Origin: Bacillota bacterium
Lineage (GTDB): Bacteria; Bacillota; Limnochordia; Darwinibacteriales; Darwinibacteriaceae
Reading direction: 5' to 3'
Length of the DNA stretch: 38,881 nucleotides
NCBI GenBank assembly: GCA_012518735.1
Contig: JAAYRO010000171.1
Location: 1-38,881, forward strand
The notes beneath the pieces are model-generated. The model searched no databases and was not told the DNA's origin. It saw only the letters and a list, made by a program, of their open reading frames with translations. Below, in pieces: positions 27,205-36,685 of the stretch (position 1 is the stretch's first letter; every line of letters begins with the position of its first letter). The position numbers and the translations under genes are program-made.

Positions 27205-27810
27205 TTAGTTATGAATTGCGCATCTTTCTCTCTGTTTACGAATCATCTTTCCCAGAAGTACAGCAAAGTAGAGGCAGTAGAGAAGAAGCAACCCAGGAAG
27301 GATTAAAATCCAAGTGGGATCCTGCAGAACAAAAACAATATACCAAAGAAAGACGGCCAGAAGTGCACTAGTGTATAAATAGGGTTTTTGTCTCTCCTGT
27401 AAGGATTCTAGAACACTTTCTTCATCACTGAACACATCAAAAGGTTTCCCGTCACTTCTTTTCTCTAGGATCATTAATTCTTGACCGATCATGCCAGGGC
27501 TGGTCGCAACTTTCCCCACTCCGCGCGCATAAGGACGCAGCCGCACACTGCCAAAAGCGAACTTCCCTACATTAATTGATACAGTCCAATAATTGAAATC
27601 CAACTGCTGGAGAAACGACTCATATTCCTTACGATCCCAATTAGCCATATATCCTATATACTGAACATCATACTCATAAGGCTCAGCCGATGGTTCAAAG
27701 GTATATAAAAACCGACCGGCATGCTTCAATCGTAATCCTTTGGATGCCTGTTCATTCAGCCACTTTTTTCGACCTTCCACTGGATTGATAAACAAACGGA
27801 ATTTCCTCAT
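27205..27810 (-). CDS. DUF2812 domain protein
   Basis: KKWLNEQASKGLRLKHAGRFLYTFEPSAEPYEYDVQYIGY..., C-terminal TMs, paired with padR. Confidence 0.8.
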   Translation of the reverse strand: MRKFRLFINPVEGRKKWLNEQASKGLRLKHAGRFLYTFEPSAEPYEYDVQYIGYMANWDRKEYESFLQQLDFNYWTVSINVGKFAFGSVRLRPYARGVGKVATSPGMIGQELMILEKRSDGKPFDVFSDEESVLESLQERQKPYLYTSALLAVFLWYIVFVLQDPTWILILPGLLLLYCLYFAVLLGKMIRKQRERCAIHN

Positions 27811-28133
27811 CCCTGTTCCCCTCCCAAGACATCTATGGCGATCTGCTGAATCTCCTTAAGGCGGCGCAATTCCTGCTCCACTTGGGCCATGCCCAGTTCT
27901 GTAATGACATAGTCCTTTTTCCGCTCACCTTTTTCTACGGGCAAGGGCTTGATCCACCCTTTCTTGCGGAGGTTGTTAATGGCACCATACAGGGTTCCAG
28001 GGCCAAAAACAACTCGTCCATTGGTTTTCTCTTCCACAAACTGCATCACGCCATAGCCATGGTTGGGTGTATACATTGCCAAAAGAACTAAAAATGCTGT
28101 TTCTGTTAAAGGGGCTTCCTGCACCTTACTCAT
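27807..28133 (-). CDS. PadR family transcriptional regulator
   Basis: FLVLLAMYTPNHGYGVMQFVEEKTNGRVVFGPGTLYGAINNLRKKGWIKPL. Confidence 0.93.
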   Translation of the reverse strand: MSKVQEAPLTETAFLVLLAMYTPNHGYGVMQFVEEKTNGRVVFGPGTLYGAINNLRKKGWIKPLPVEKGERKKDYVITELGMAQVEQELRRLKEIQQIAIDVLGGEQG

Positions 28134-28148
28134 GTCACGCCTCCTGTT

Positions 28149-28184
28149 ACGTTAGACGTAGTAAGTATATCGCCTAACGTAGTA
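28149..28184. promoter_or_regulatory. Candidate PadR operator (interleaved inverted and direct repeats)
   Basis: ACGTTAG (28149-28155) / CTAACGT (28174-28180) inverted repeat; ACGTAGTA at 28156 and 28177 as a direct repeat with 21-bp period. Overlaps the padR promoter. Confidence 0.65.
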
Positions 28185-28192
28185 CGTGTCAA
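28164..28192 (-). promoter_or_regulatory. Sigma-A-type promoter of the padR operon
   Basis: Minus strand TTGACA (28192-28187) - 17 nt - TATACT (28169-28164). Confidence 0.8.
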
Positions 28193-28244
28193 GTAGTATA
28201 TAGACTGTTTGTCACTGCATCAATGTACAGCGAAAAGGCTGCGA

Positions 28245-28369
28245 TTTTCTGCTGTGTTTTAAGGCATTTTGGATTAGGTTTAGAAAGACGCTCTGCACTC
28301 CATTCTCATCTGCAATTACAAAATATCAGCATCATCTTCTACAACGAGAATATTCGCCTGTCTCTGCAT
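28245..28369 (-). pseudogene. Deletion remnant of a two-component system (response regulator N-terminus joined to a histidine kinase N-box fragment)
   Basis: Minus strand 28369-28316 encodes MQRQANILVVEDDADIL* (receiver-domain start). Minus strand 28313-28245 in another frame encodes ADENGVQSVFLNLIQNALKHSRK (HATPase N-box-like). Confidence 0.65.
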
Positions 28370-28430
28370 AAAATCATCTCACATAAACCTCTTCAGGACT
28401 GCGATTCCTTCATTCATCTGCTCCAAGTGA

Positions 28431-28457
28431 AAAACCCATCCAAAGGGATGGGTTTTT
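28431..28457. terminator. Bidirectional intrinsic terminator
   Basis: AAAACCCATCC-AAAG-GGATGGGTTTTT; A/T tracts on both sides. Confidence 0.85.
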
Positions 28458-28509
28458 GGGAGGACAACCACATGGTAGTCAATAATTGGTTTTTTCGATA
28501 TACTGTTAG

Positions 28510-28764
28510 TTAAACTGTATTGGGTGGAGGCGGCGCCTCAACCAAGGCGACAATTTGATTGCAGAGAACAACTGCACTTTGATAGCCACCAAGATCAACC
28601 ACTGGCCTTCGGAGCACAATATACCGATCCTGCACCTGTCGCAGCTGCCATTGGGTTTCGTAGAGTGCTTCTTGATCATTGACCGTATATACATAGACCC
28701 AGTCATTAACGAAATCTTCCCATGCATCTGGACAGTAGCAGCATTCATTCCTATAGCCCATCAT
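28510..28764 (-). CDS. Small hypothetical protein (84 aa) with Cys-rich N-terminus and Pro-rich C-terminus
   Basis: MMGYRNECCYCPDAWEDFVNDWVYVYTVNDQEALYETQWQLRQVQDRYIVLRRPVVDLGGYQSAVVLCNQIVALVEAPPPPNTV; RBS GAAGGAGGGGATATG; followed by a terminator. Confidence 0.6.
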   Translation of the reverse strand: MMGYRNECCYCPDAWEDFVNDWVYVYTVNDQEALYETQWQLRQVQDRYIVLRRPVVDLGGYQSAVVLCNQIVALVEAPPPPNTV

Positions 28765-28828
28765 ATCCCCTCCTTCGGTTTACTATATGAACCCCGTACC
28801 GAAAGAGCGATAGGTCCGAAAGACCATT

Positions 28829-29164
28829 TTATCTGTGACTTTCTTGAAAGTGGCAGACAAAAAACAGGACACTGATTACTATCAGTGGAAGAGATAGAGT
28901 AGCAAACTCCAGTAAAGAACGGTAGTTTCCAAAAAATACTGTAAATAGAACGCTTAATAGGGCGAACAACCAGCCTCCCATAAATGGCCGATTCCAGGAA
29001 ACTGCCAGCAGCCCTATTATGACAAACGATGGGATAAGATGAATCAAGAACCCGACAAACTCCTGCAGAAACGGCGCCTCACCTGGGAACGAATCTAGAG
29101 CAAAGAGAGAAATAAACAAGATAAACAATATAGCAAGGAATCTTGGTACCTGAATCAACTTCAA
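28829..29164 (-). CDS. Small membrane protein of unknown function (111 aa, TTG start)
   Basis: Several hydrophobic segments; RBS GGGAGGTGAAAAC before the TTG. Confidence 0.55.
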   Translation of the reverse strand: MKLIQVPRFLAILFILFISLFALDSFPGEAPFLQEFVGFLIHLIPSFVIIGLLAVSWNRPFMGGWLFALLSVLFTVFFGNYRSLLEFATLSLPLIVISVLFFVCHFQESHR

Positions 29165-29301
29165 GTTTTCACCTCCCAGTCGAACAAAGCAGTTCTAATC
29201 TCATTCTAACATACTCAAACGGGGAAGACTCATTCATAATAGGATTACTGACCATATAATGATATAATCAAAAAATACAAACACATAAAGGATGAATCTT
29301 C

Positions 29302-30288
29302 TTGGAGCGACTAAGTCAATTAGTGCCTAGCGGCGTAAAAGACCTCCATGCCAAGGATTTGGAGGCAAAAGAAGAAATACTTTCAACGATTAAAGCCTTG
29401 TTTAGAAAACATGGGTACAGACAGGTCCAAACTCCTATTTTCGAGTACTATGATCTATTCACTGAAATCAAAGGAACTATGGAAAAGGATCAAATGATTA
29501 AACTCATTGATAGAGATGGGAAAATCTTGGTGCTCAGACCTGATGCTACGATTCCAATTGCTAGAATGGTGGCTACGGATTATCGAAACGGTAATCCTGT
29601 GCGTAAATTCTCCTATGTAACGAGTATCTTCCGAATGAGCGATGATCCCCAAAACGTTCAGTCACGAGAATTTACCCAGGCAGGAGTCGAGTTGTTTGGC
29701 AAGGACGGTGTAGAAGCTGATGTTGAAGTGATTTCTTTGGGGATTGAATCACTTCTAGAACTGGGAGTAAAGGACTTTACCATTGATTTGGGACAGGCCA
29801 ACTTCTACAAAGTCCTAATTGAGCACATTGATATGGAACCGGAAGAAATGGCTTTTGTCCAAAGATTGATTGAAAACAAGAACTTTGCTGATCTTAAGCG
29901 AGCAGTGGCAGGACTAGAAATGCCTTATACGCTCAAGAACGCGTTACGAACCATTCCCACATTGTATGGAGAACCAAAGGACGTACTAAAAAAGGCCTTC
30001 CGAATCTGTATCAATGAGGAAATGGAAGGGGAAATTCGACAGCTCCAGGCTGTGTACGAAGAGCTTGTCTCCGCCGGCTATGGTCCCTATCTATCACTAG
30101 ACTTAGGTCTAATTAACCATCTTAACTATTATACAAGCATCCTCTTTCAGGGATACGTCCCTGGATTTGGTAAACCCATCCTCCTTGGTGGTCGCTACGA
30201 TAACCTAACCAAACAGTTCGGGTATGATACGAAAGCCACCGGTTTTGCCATTTATATAGACGACTTAATGGTAGCTTTAGAGCAATAG
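29302..30288 (+). CDS. hisZ: ATP phosphoribosyltransferase regulatory subunit
   Basis: HisRS-like: VPSGVKDLHAKDLEAKEEILSTIKALFRKHGYRQVQTPIFEYYDLF...LRPDATIPIARMVAT; upstream of hisG. TTG start. Confidence 0.93.
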   Translation: MERLSQLVPSGVKDLHAKDLEAKEEILSTIKALFRKHGYRQVQTPIFEYYDLFTEIKGTMEKDQMIKLIDRDGKILVLRPDATIPIARMVATDYRNGNPVRKFSYVTSIFRMSDDPQNVQSREFTQAGVELFGKDGVEADVEVISLGIESLLELGVKDFTIDLGQANFYKVLIEHIDMEPEEMAFVQRLIENKNFADLKRAVAGLEMPYTLKNALRTIPTLYGEPKDVLKKAFRICINEEMEGEIRQLQAVYEELVSAGYGPYLSLDLGLINHLNYYTSILFQGYVPGFGKPILLGGRYDNLTKQFGYDTKATGFAIYIDDLMVALEQ

Positions 30289-30306
30289 AAGCGAGTAGGT
30301 GTTTAA

Positions 30307-30948
30307 TTGAACTATGTAACAATAGCCTTAGGGAAAGGCAGATTAGTCGAAGAAACATTATCTATCCTTGAAGAAGCGGGAATTGTGTTCCCAGATTTCT
30401 CCAAAAAAAGCCGCAAACTCATCTTTGAAAACAAGAGACAACAGCTGCGCATGGTCTTAGTTAAGGCCAGTGATGTCCCTACATATGTAGAACGGGGAGC
30501 TGCTGATCTAGGTGTGGTGGGCAAAGACACTTTACTTGAGTCTCAAGCGAAAGTGTACGAAGTTGTAGATCTAGGCTTTGGTATATGTAAGTTTGCTGTA
30601 GCTGGTTTAAATGCCTCATATCAGAACAAAGCGAAGCCCATCATAGCCACAAAATATCCCAATGTAGCGAAAGCGTACTTCCAGGAAAAAGGACAGTCCA
30701 TCGAAACCATTAAGCTGAACGGTTCTGTTGAACTGGCTCCCTTAATTGGATTGTCTGACTGCATTGTAGACATTGTAGAGACGGGCAAAACCTTGAAAGA
30801 AAACGGCTTACAGGTGTACGAGGAGATCTCTTACGTCAGTGCTCGTTTAATTGCGAACCGAGCCAGTTTTAAGACTAAATTTACTCAAATCGGTGAGTTA
30901 ATAAACAGCATCCAGGAAGTTGTGGATCAGAGAGGTGAAAGGTCATGA
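30307..30948 (+). CDS. hisG: ATP phosphoribosyltransferase, short form
   Basis: VTIALGKGRLVEETLSILEEAGI...VPTYVERGAADLGVVGKDTLLE...DCIVDIVETGKTLKENGL. 213 aa, paired with HisZ. Confidence 0.97.
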   Translation: MNYVTIALGKGRLVEETLSILEEAGIVFPDFSKKSRKLIFENKRQQLRMVLVKASDVPTYVERGAADLGVVGKDTLLESQAKVYEVVDLGFGICKFAVAGLNASYQNKAKPIIATKYPNVAKAYFQEKGQSIETIKLNGSVELAPLIGLSDCIVDIVETGKTLKENGLQVYEEISYVSARLIANRASFKTKFTQIGELINSIQEVVDQRGERS

Positions 30949-32231
30949 TTAACGTTACAAGAGTAAAAGGCGACTTTGGATCACTGATTCAAGAGAAACT
31001 CAATCGCCAAGCGGGTTCTCTAGAGGCTGTTGATCGAACCGTGAAGGAAATCATGGAAGAAGTCAAGAAAAACGGAGATCAAGCTCTACTTGATTATACA
31101 GAGAAATTCGATCATGTCCGTCTTACGAACCTAAAAGTTACAAAAGAGGAGATCGAAGCGGCTCTAGATAATGCAGACCCAGAGTTCTTATCGGTCCTGC
31201 AGACTGCCAAGGAAAACATAACCGCTTATCATGAAAAACAGCTGGAAAAGTCGTGGTACAGCACAGATGGAAATGGTATTGTTCTTGGTCAGCAGATCAC
31301 TCCCTTAAAACGGGTAGGAACCTATGTCCCAGGAGGAAAAGCGGCCTATCCTTCGTCTGTGTTGATGAATGTGATTCCAGCAGTGGTAGCGGGCGTATCA
31401 GAAATTGTGATGACAGCACCTCCTAGACCAGACGGTCAAATCGATGCCAACACCTTGACTGCAGCGGCAGTGGCTGGTGTTACAGAAATTTATAAAGTAG
31501 GTGGAGCCCAGGCCATTGCAGCCCTTACGTATGGTACAGAAACTATTCCACCTGTGGATAAAATCGTCGGTCCAGGCAACATCTATGTCGCCCGCGCTAA
31601 GAAATTCGCCTTCGGTCAGGTGGACATTGATATGATCGCCGGCCCTAGTGAAATCTGTGTTATTGCAGATGAGAGTGCCAATCCCTCGTTTGTCGCTGCT
31701 GATCTGCTGTCACAGGCAGAACACGATGAGATGGCGGCCTCTGTTTTGATCACTGATTCAAAGAAGCTGGCAGATAAGGTACAAAAAGAACTTGAGAAAC
31801 AGCTGAACCAGCTAGAACGAGAATCCATTTCCCGAACTGCCCTACAAGATTATGGTCACATCTTCATTGTGGAAAATCTCGAAGATGGTTATGAGTTAGC
31901 TAATGAGCTGGCACCGGAGCACCTAGAGCTAATGGTACCCAATGCTTTTGAACAGCTGGCAAAGGTAAGGAATGCGGGAGCAATATTCTTAGGACCCTTC
32001 TCACCAGAACCCTTGGGAGATTACTTTGCCGGTCCAAACCATACCCTGCCTACAAGCGGTACTGCAAAATTCTCATCACCATTAGGTACCTACGATTTCA
32101 TTAAACGCTCCAGCGTCATTTACTATAATGAGAAAGAACTAGAAAAAGTGAAAGATCAAATTATTACATTTGCGGAGGAAGAGGGGCTTACGGCCCATGC
32201 TAATTCTGTTCGAATTCGATTTGAGAAATAA
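30945..32231 (+). CDS. hisD: Histidinol dehydrogenase
   Basis: RVGTYVPGGKAAYPSSVLMNVIPA...GPGNIYVARAKK...DMIAGPSEICVIADESA...HTLPTSGTAKFSSPLGTYDF. Confidence 0.98.
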   Translation: MINVTRVKGDFGSLIQEKLNRQAGSLEAVDRTVKEIMEEVKKNGDQALLDYTEKFDHVRLTNLKVTKEEIEAALDNADPEFLSVLQTAKENITAYHEKQLEKSWYSTDGNGIVLGQQITPLKRVGTYVPGGKAAYPSSVLMNVIPAVVAGVSEIVMTAPPRPDGQIDANTLTAAAVAGVTEIYKVGGAQAIAALTYGTETIPPVDKIVGPGNIYVARAKKFAFGQVDIDMIAGPSEICVIADESANPSFVAADLLSQAEHDEMAASVLITDSKKLADKVQKELEKQLNQLERESISRTALQDYGHIFIVENLEDGYELANELAPEHLELMVPNAFEQLAKVRNAGAIFLGPFSPEPLGDYFAGPNHTLPTSGTAKFSSPLGTYDFIKRSSVIYYNEKELEKVKDQIITFAEEEGLTAHANSVRIRFEK

Positions 32232-32243
32232 CGAGGTGAAACC

Positions 32244-32828
32244 ATGCGTACAGCCCGAGTTATGAGAGAAACGGAAGAAACCCGGATTAAGCTGGAGTTA
32301 AATCTAGACGGCCAAGGGACTGGTCGGGTTCAGACTGGAGTTGGCTTTCTCGATCATATGCTTGTGTTAATGGCCAAGCACGGTTTTCTTGACTTGACAG
32401 TAAACTGTACAGGTGATCTCCATGTTGATGATCACCATACTGTAGAAGATGTTGGAATTGTATTAGGACAAGCTTTTCAAGAAACCTTAGGGGACAAACA
32501 CGGTATTACACGCTTCGCCACTACTTTTACTCCCATGGATGAGGCGTTGACTATGCTGTCCATAGATATTAGTGGACGACCCTATCTTAAGTTTGATGTA
32601 GAAATTCCTACAGAAAAGGTAGGCCAATTTGATACAGAACTCGTTGAAGAGTTCTTTCGAGCTTTTGTCAATCACGGAAAAGTCACCCTCCATATCAAGC
32701 TCCTTCACGGTACAAACAGCCACCATATTATTGAATCCATTTTCAAAGGGTTTGGAAGAGTACTTGACGAGGCGACCACTCATGATGAGCGCATCGCAGG
32801 AGTCCGCTCGTCAAAAGGAATACTATAA
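32244..32828 (+). CDS. hisB: Imidazoleglycerol-phosphate dehydratase
   Basis: GVGFLDHMLVLMAKHGFLDL, DLHVDDHHTVEDVGIVLGQAF, HIKLLHGTNSHHIIESIFKGFGRVLDEA. Confidence 0.98.
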   Translation: MRTARVMRETEETRIKLELNLDGQGTGRVQTGVGFLDHMLVLMAKHGFLDLTVNCTGDLHVDDHHTVEDVGIVLGQAFQETLGDKHGITRFATTFTPMDEALTMLSIDISGRPYLKFDVEIPTEKVGQFDTELVEEFFRAFVNHGKVTLHIKLLHGTNSHHIIESIFKGFGRVLDEATTHDERIAGVRSSKGIL

Positions 32829-32841
32829 GGAGCTGAGTTGA

Positions 32842-33555
32842 GTGATTCTATTTCCTGCAATTGATATCCGTAACGGTAGATGTGTAAGGCTTGTCCAAGG
32901 AGATTACGATAAAGAAGACTTTTACGGTGATCCTGTTTATATGGCCAAACGATGGGAAGACGCTGGTGCGCAGTATCTCCATATTGTAGATCTTGATGGA
33001 GCCTTAGAGGGTGCGTCGAAAAATCTGTCCGTAATCGCCCGTATTGCAGATACCGTCAAGCTTCCCATTCAAGTAGGCGGTGGAATCCGTTCCATGGTCC
33101 AAGTTGAAAAGCTTCTGGACATTGGAATTGAGCGTGTCATCTTAGGCAGTGCCGCAGTTTACGATGAATCATTCTTAAATTCAGTTTTAGAAAAGTACGG
33201 CAGTACAGTTGCTGTTTCTATAGATGCAATGAATGGGCTTGTAGCTACTGACGGATGGACAAAGATCACATCTATAAAAGCCCTGGACTATGCTAGGAAT
33301 CTGGAAGGAAAAGGCCTTAAAACTATTGTGTATACAGATATAGAAAAGGACGGTATGCTGTCTGGACCGAATTTTGCAGAAATTGATATCATGAATCAAC
33401 AGACCAATATGCAGGTCATTGCTGCCGGCGGAGTGACCTCCCTTGAAGATATAAGAAAACTCCAGAGACTGAATATTTACGGTGCCATTATTGGCAAAGC
33501 GCTGTATACAGGTGAAATCGATTTTCAATCGGCTCTACAGGAAGTGACAAAATGA
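32842..33555 (+). CDS. hisA: ProFAR isomerase
   Basis: [55 protein letters not shown] start. Confidence 0.98.
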   Translation: MILFPAIDIRNGRCVRLVQGDYDKEDFYGDPVYMAKRWEDAGAQYLHIVDLDGALEGASKNLSVIARIADTVKLPIQVGGGIRSMVQVEKLLDIGIERVILGSAAVYDESFLNSVLEKYGSTVAVSIDAMNGLVATDGWTKITSIKALDYARNLEGKGLKTIVYTDIEKDGMLSGPNFAEIDIMNQQTNMQVIAAGGVTSLEDIRKLQRLNIYGAIIGKALYTGEIDFQSALQEVTK

Positions 33556-34325
33556 AACCTAAGCGGATTATTCCTTGTTTAGATGTGCGTAACGGTCGAG
33601 TGGTCAAAGGGGAGCAGTTTCAAAACATTGTAGACGTAGATGATCCTGTAGTGCTTACCCAACGTTATTGTGAGGCAGGCGCTGACGAGCTGGTTCTTTA
33701 TGATATTACTGCTTCTCATGAAGGACGGAGTATCTTATTAGAAATTGTGGAAAAAGTAGCGAAGCATATTTCCATTCCTTTCACCGTAGGTGGAGGCATT
33801 GAAACAATAGACGATTTCGAAAAAGTACTCCACGCAGGGGCAGACAAGGTATCCATTAACAGCTCTGCAGCTGCCAACCCTCAATTAATTAGAGAAGCGT
33901 CCCAAGAATTTGGCAGCCAATGTGTAGTTCTGTCCATCGATGTAAAAAAGACAAGCTGTAGTAAGTGGCATGTGTTTACAAGAGGGGGGCGGCAGGATAC
34001 GGGGATGGATGCAGTAGAGTGGGCCAAGAAAGGTGCCCAATTAGGAGCTGGCGAAATCGTACTTAATGCCATGGATACGGACGGTGTCAAAACTGGCTAC
34101 AGCCTAGAAATTACCCGCACCATCACTGAAGCTGTACCCATTCCAGTCACTGCTTCCGGTGGGGCTGGAACAAAAGAGCACTTTTTAGAGGTCCTAACGG
34201 AAGGAAAAGCAGATGCTGCCTTAGCGGCTTCCGTCTTTCACTTCGGACAAATTCAAATACCAGAATTAAAAAAGTACCTGCTGGAACATGGAGTAGATGT
34301 GAGGAGAGAGCGAAATGGATTATGA
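33552..34325 (+). CDS. hisF: Imidazole glycerol phosphate synthase, cyclase subunit
   Basis: [65 protein letters not shown]. Confidence 0.98.
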   Translation: MKPKRIIPCLDVRNGRVVKGEQFQNIVDVDDPVVLTQRYCEAGADELVLYDITASHEGRSILLEIVEKVAKHISIPFTVGGGIETIDDFEKVLHAGADKVSINSSAAANPQLIREASQEFGSQCVVLSIDVKKTSCSKWHVFTRGGRQDTGMDAVEWAKKGAQLGAGEIVLNAMDTDGVKTGYSLEITRTITEAVPIPVTASGGAGTKEHFLEVLTEGKADAALAASVFHFGQIQIPELKKYLLEHGVDVRRERNGL

Positions 34326-34965
34326 CTTGACAAACATTCAATTTGATGAGCAGGGCCTGATCCCCGCAGTTGTGCAGGATATTCGCACAGGAAGGGTACT
34401 CACTCTCGCCTATATGAATGAAGAATCACTAGAAAAGACATTAGAGACTGGCCAAACCTGGTTTTACAGCCGAAGACGCCAAGAGCTTTGGCATAAAGGC
34501 GAGACATCGGGGAACATCCAAATCGTCCATCGTATTTCCTTCGATTGTGATGCTGATGCGCTGGTTGTAGAAGTGGAACCGAAAGGGCCTGCATGTCATA
34601 CAGGAGAGAAGAGCTGCTTTTATGAGCAGCTGTACAACGAAGGACCACTAGCTTCTCTAAATCGAGAAATCATTTTTGAACTATATGATGTGATCCAGGA
34701 TCGAAGGGAGAACCCAGTTGAAGGGTCTTATACGAACTACCTGTTTGAAAATGGTCTGGACAAGATCTTAAAGAAAATCGGCGAAGAAGCGACAGAAGTG
34801 GTTATTGCCGCCAAAAACCGCAGTAAAGATGAGTTAGTCTATGAACTGTCGGATCTCGTTTATCACTCATTGGTCTTAATGGCAGCTAAAGATGTGCAGA
34901 TTGAAGAGGTAAAACAGGAACTGGTCAAACGCAGACCAAGTAAGAAGAAGGAGGGATCAGCATGA
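34315..34965 (+). CDS. hisIE: Bifunctional phosphoribosyl-AMP cyclohydrolase / phosphoribosyl-ATP diphosphatase
   Basis: His[40 protein letters not shown]. His[47 protein letters not shown]. Confidence 0.97.
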   Translation: MDYDLTNIQFDEQGLIPAVVQDIRTGRVLTLAYMNEESLEKTLETGQTWFYSRRRQELWHKGETSGNIQIVHRISFDCDADALVVEVEPKGPACHTGEKSCFYEQLYNEGPLASLNREIIFELYDVIQDRRENPVEGSYTNYLFENGLDKILKKIGEEATEVVIAAKNRSKDELVYELSDLVYHSLVLMAAKDVQIEEVKQELVKRRPSKKKEGSA

Positions 34966-36023
34966 GCAGGTTTTGGAGCACTACCGCAAGCAGCACTGAC
35001 CCATACGTGCCGGGAGAGCAGCCGCAAAAGCAAAATATTATTAAGCTGAATACTAACGAGAACCCCTACCCGCCCTCCCCGAAGGTACTCACTGCCATCC
35101 GCGAAGGAGTCAATGAGAGTCTTCGCCTCTATCCTAGTCCCACAGCCGATGATCTGCGAAGAACTGCTGGAGAGTTCTTCGGTCTTAGTCCGAATCAGGT
35201 ATTTGTGGGAAATGGTTCTGATGAGGTACTGGCCTTTGCCTTCCAGGCCTTCTTCGAACCTGGTGAGACCATTCTGTTCCCAGATATCACTTACAGTTTC
35301 TATCCCGTTTATGCCAAACTGTATGACCTTAATTACGAAACAGTACCCCTTAATGAGGATTTTTCAGTCCCTGTAGAGAAGTTTCTAAATGCTCCAGGTG
35401 GTGTCATTTTCCCTAACCCCAACGCGCCAACAGGCCTCGGCTTAAGTTTGGCTCAAGTAGAGTACATTGTGAATCACAATCGAGATAGAGTAGTGATTGT
35501 AGATGAGGCTTATGTCGATTTTGGGGGACAATCCGCGGTTCCCTTGATTCAGAAATACCAAAACTTACTGGTCATTCAGACATTGTCTAAATCCCGATCC
35601 TTAGCGGGTTTGCGAGTTGGCTTTGCCCTTGGTCAAGAGCACCTTATTGAAGGCCTGAACCGCATTAAGAACTCGTTCAATTCCTATACTTTAGACCGCT
35701 TAGCCCTTATTGGAGCAAAGGCTGCCATTGAAGATGTAGAGTACTTCCAATCCACTACGGAGAAAATCATAACTACACGGAAGCGGATCACTTCAGAACT
35801 TAGAAATCTGGGGTTTTATGTCATTGAATCCCAAGCCAATTTCATATTTATTAATCACCATCAACTGCCTGCCAAAAAGCTCTATGAAGACCTCAAAGAA
35901 CAAGGGATTTATGTGCGCTACTTCAACCAGTCTCGCGTTGAAGATTTTGTCCGCGTAACTATCGGAACAGATGAGGAGATGGATGTCTTTCTAAAGGCAG
36001 TCAGGGAGTTTTTACGTACTTAA
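34962..36023 (+). CDS. hisC: Histidinol-phosphate aminotransferase
   Basis: [16 protein letters not shown]...[17 protein letters not shown]...[12 protein letters not shown]...[18 protein letters not shown]. Confidence 0.97.
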   Translation: MSRFWSTTASSTDPYVPGEQPQKQNIIKLNTNENPYPPSPKVLTAIREGVNESLRLYPSPTADDLRRTAGEFFGLSPNQVFVGNGSDEVLAFAFQAFFEPGETILFPDITYSFYPVYAKLYDLNYETVPLNEDFSVPVEKFLNAPGGVIFPNPNAPTGLGLSLAQVEYIVNHNRDRVVIVDEAYVDFGGQSAVPLIQKYQNLLVIQTLSKSRSLAGLRVGFALGQEHLIEGLNRIKNSFNSYTLDRLALIGAKAAIEDVEYFQSTTEKIITTRKRITSELRNLGFYVIESQANFIFINHHQLPAKKLYEDLKEQGIYVRYFNQSRVEDFVRVTIGTDEEMDVFLKAVREFLRT

Positions 36024-36046
36024 GGTACTGAGAACTCCTTCAGCCA

Positions 36047-36685
36047 TCATTTCCTCAAAGACAAGTCCTGTCTCTTCAAGCCATTAGCCTTAATGGACCG
36101 CCGCCAGCCAATTTCTGCAGCTAGTTTATACACGATTCTTGGGAGATTTGCTGTAAAAAAGAGACTCTCACCGGAGGTACGCTCCAAAACATTATGGGCG
36201 AGCTGTGCCAACCCTTTCCCAAGATTTTTCTTTGGACCATGACCAATGGGAACATTCTGCAGCATAGGAAGCATTCCTCCGGCACCGATCCCAATACCCT
36301 GCCCCCACGTAAGTCCCGCTTTTATACACCAGTTTTTCAGCATTTCTACTGCCAATTCATTGTGCTCGCCTTCGTAAAATCCACAGTTCACTATAGAGTA
36401 AACCATGATCTCCTTCTTTGGAATGGCAGCCAAGTACCTTTCTAACTGCACAAGACAGGAGAGCAGATGAGAAGGAATACCATCCACATACAGGGGAAAA
36501 GCAAAAATCAGGACATCACAGTCTCTGATCTCCTCCATTTCTGTTGGACTTAGTGCGGGGTTTCGAAAATGATATTCCAGAACTCTGTTACCATCTTGAG
36601 CTAAGAGCGGCTTCAGTTCCTGGAGAATACAGTTAGAGGCGCTGCCCCTTCCTTTTGGACTGCCGTTAATCAAGGCTATAACCAC
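36047..36685 (-). CDS. Flavodoxin-fold NAD(P)H/FMN-dependent oxidoreductase-like protein
   Basis: MVIALINGSPKGRGSASNCILQELKPLL...CDVLIFAFPLYVDGIPSHLLSCL. Confidence 0.8.
   Translation of the reverse strand: MVIALINGSPKGRGSASNCILQELKPLLAQDGNRVLEYHFRNPALSPTEMEEIRDCDVLIFAFPLYVDGIPSHLLSCLVQLERYLAAIPKKEIMVYSIVNCGFYEGEHNELAVEMLKNWCIKAGLTWGQGIGIGAGGMLPMLQNVPIGHGPKKNLGKGLAQLAHNVLERTSGESLFFTANLPRIVYKLAAEIGWRRSIKANGLKRQDLSLRK

Noticed and set aside
27360-27375. AGTGCACTAG match similar to the GntR operator half-site
   Set aside because: Single copy inside the DUF2812 coding sequence; likely chance.
28223-28513. 96-aa plus-strand ORF
   Set aside because: Antisense to the two-component remnant and a terminator; no RBS or family features.
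28506-28748. 80-aa minus-strand ORF overlapping the 84-aa gene
   Set aside because: Alternative frame; the 28510-28764 frame has the better RBS and start.
29165-29301. Possible T-box or attenuator ahead of the his operon
   Set aside because: The leader is too short and lacks T-box core sequence; only a TATAAT-like -10 box was noticed.
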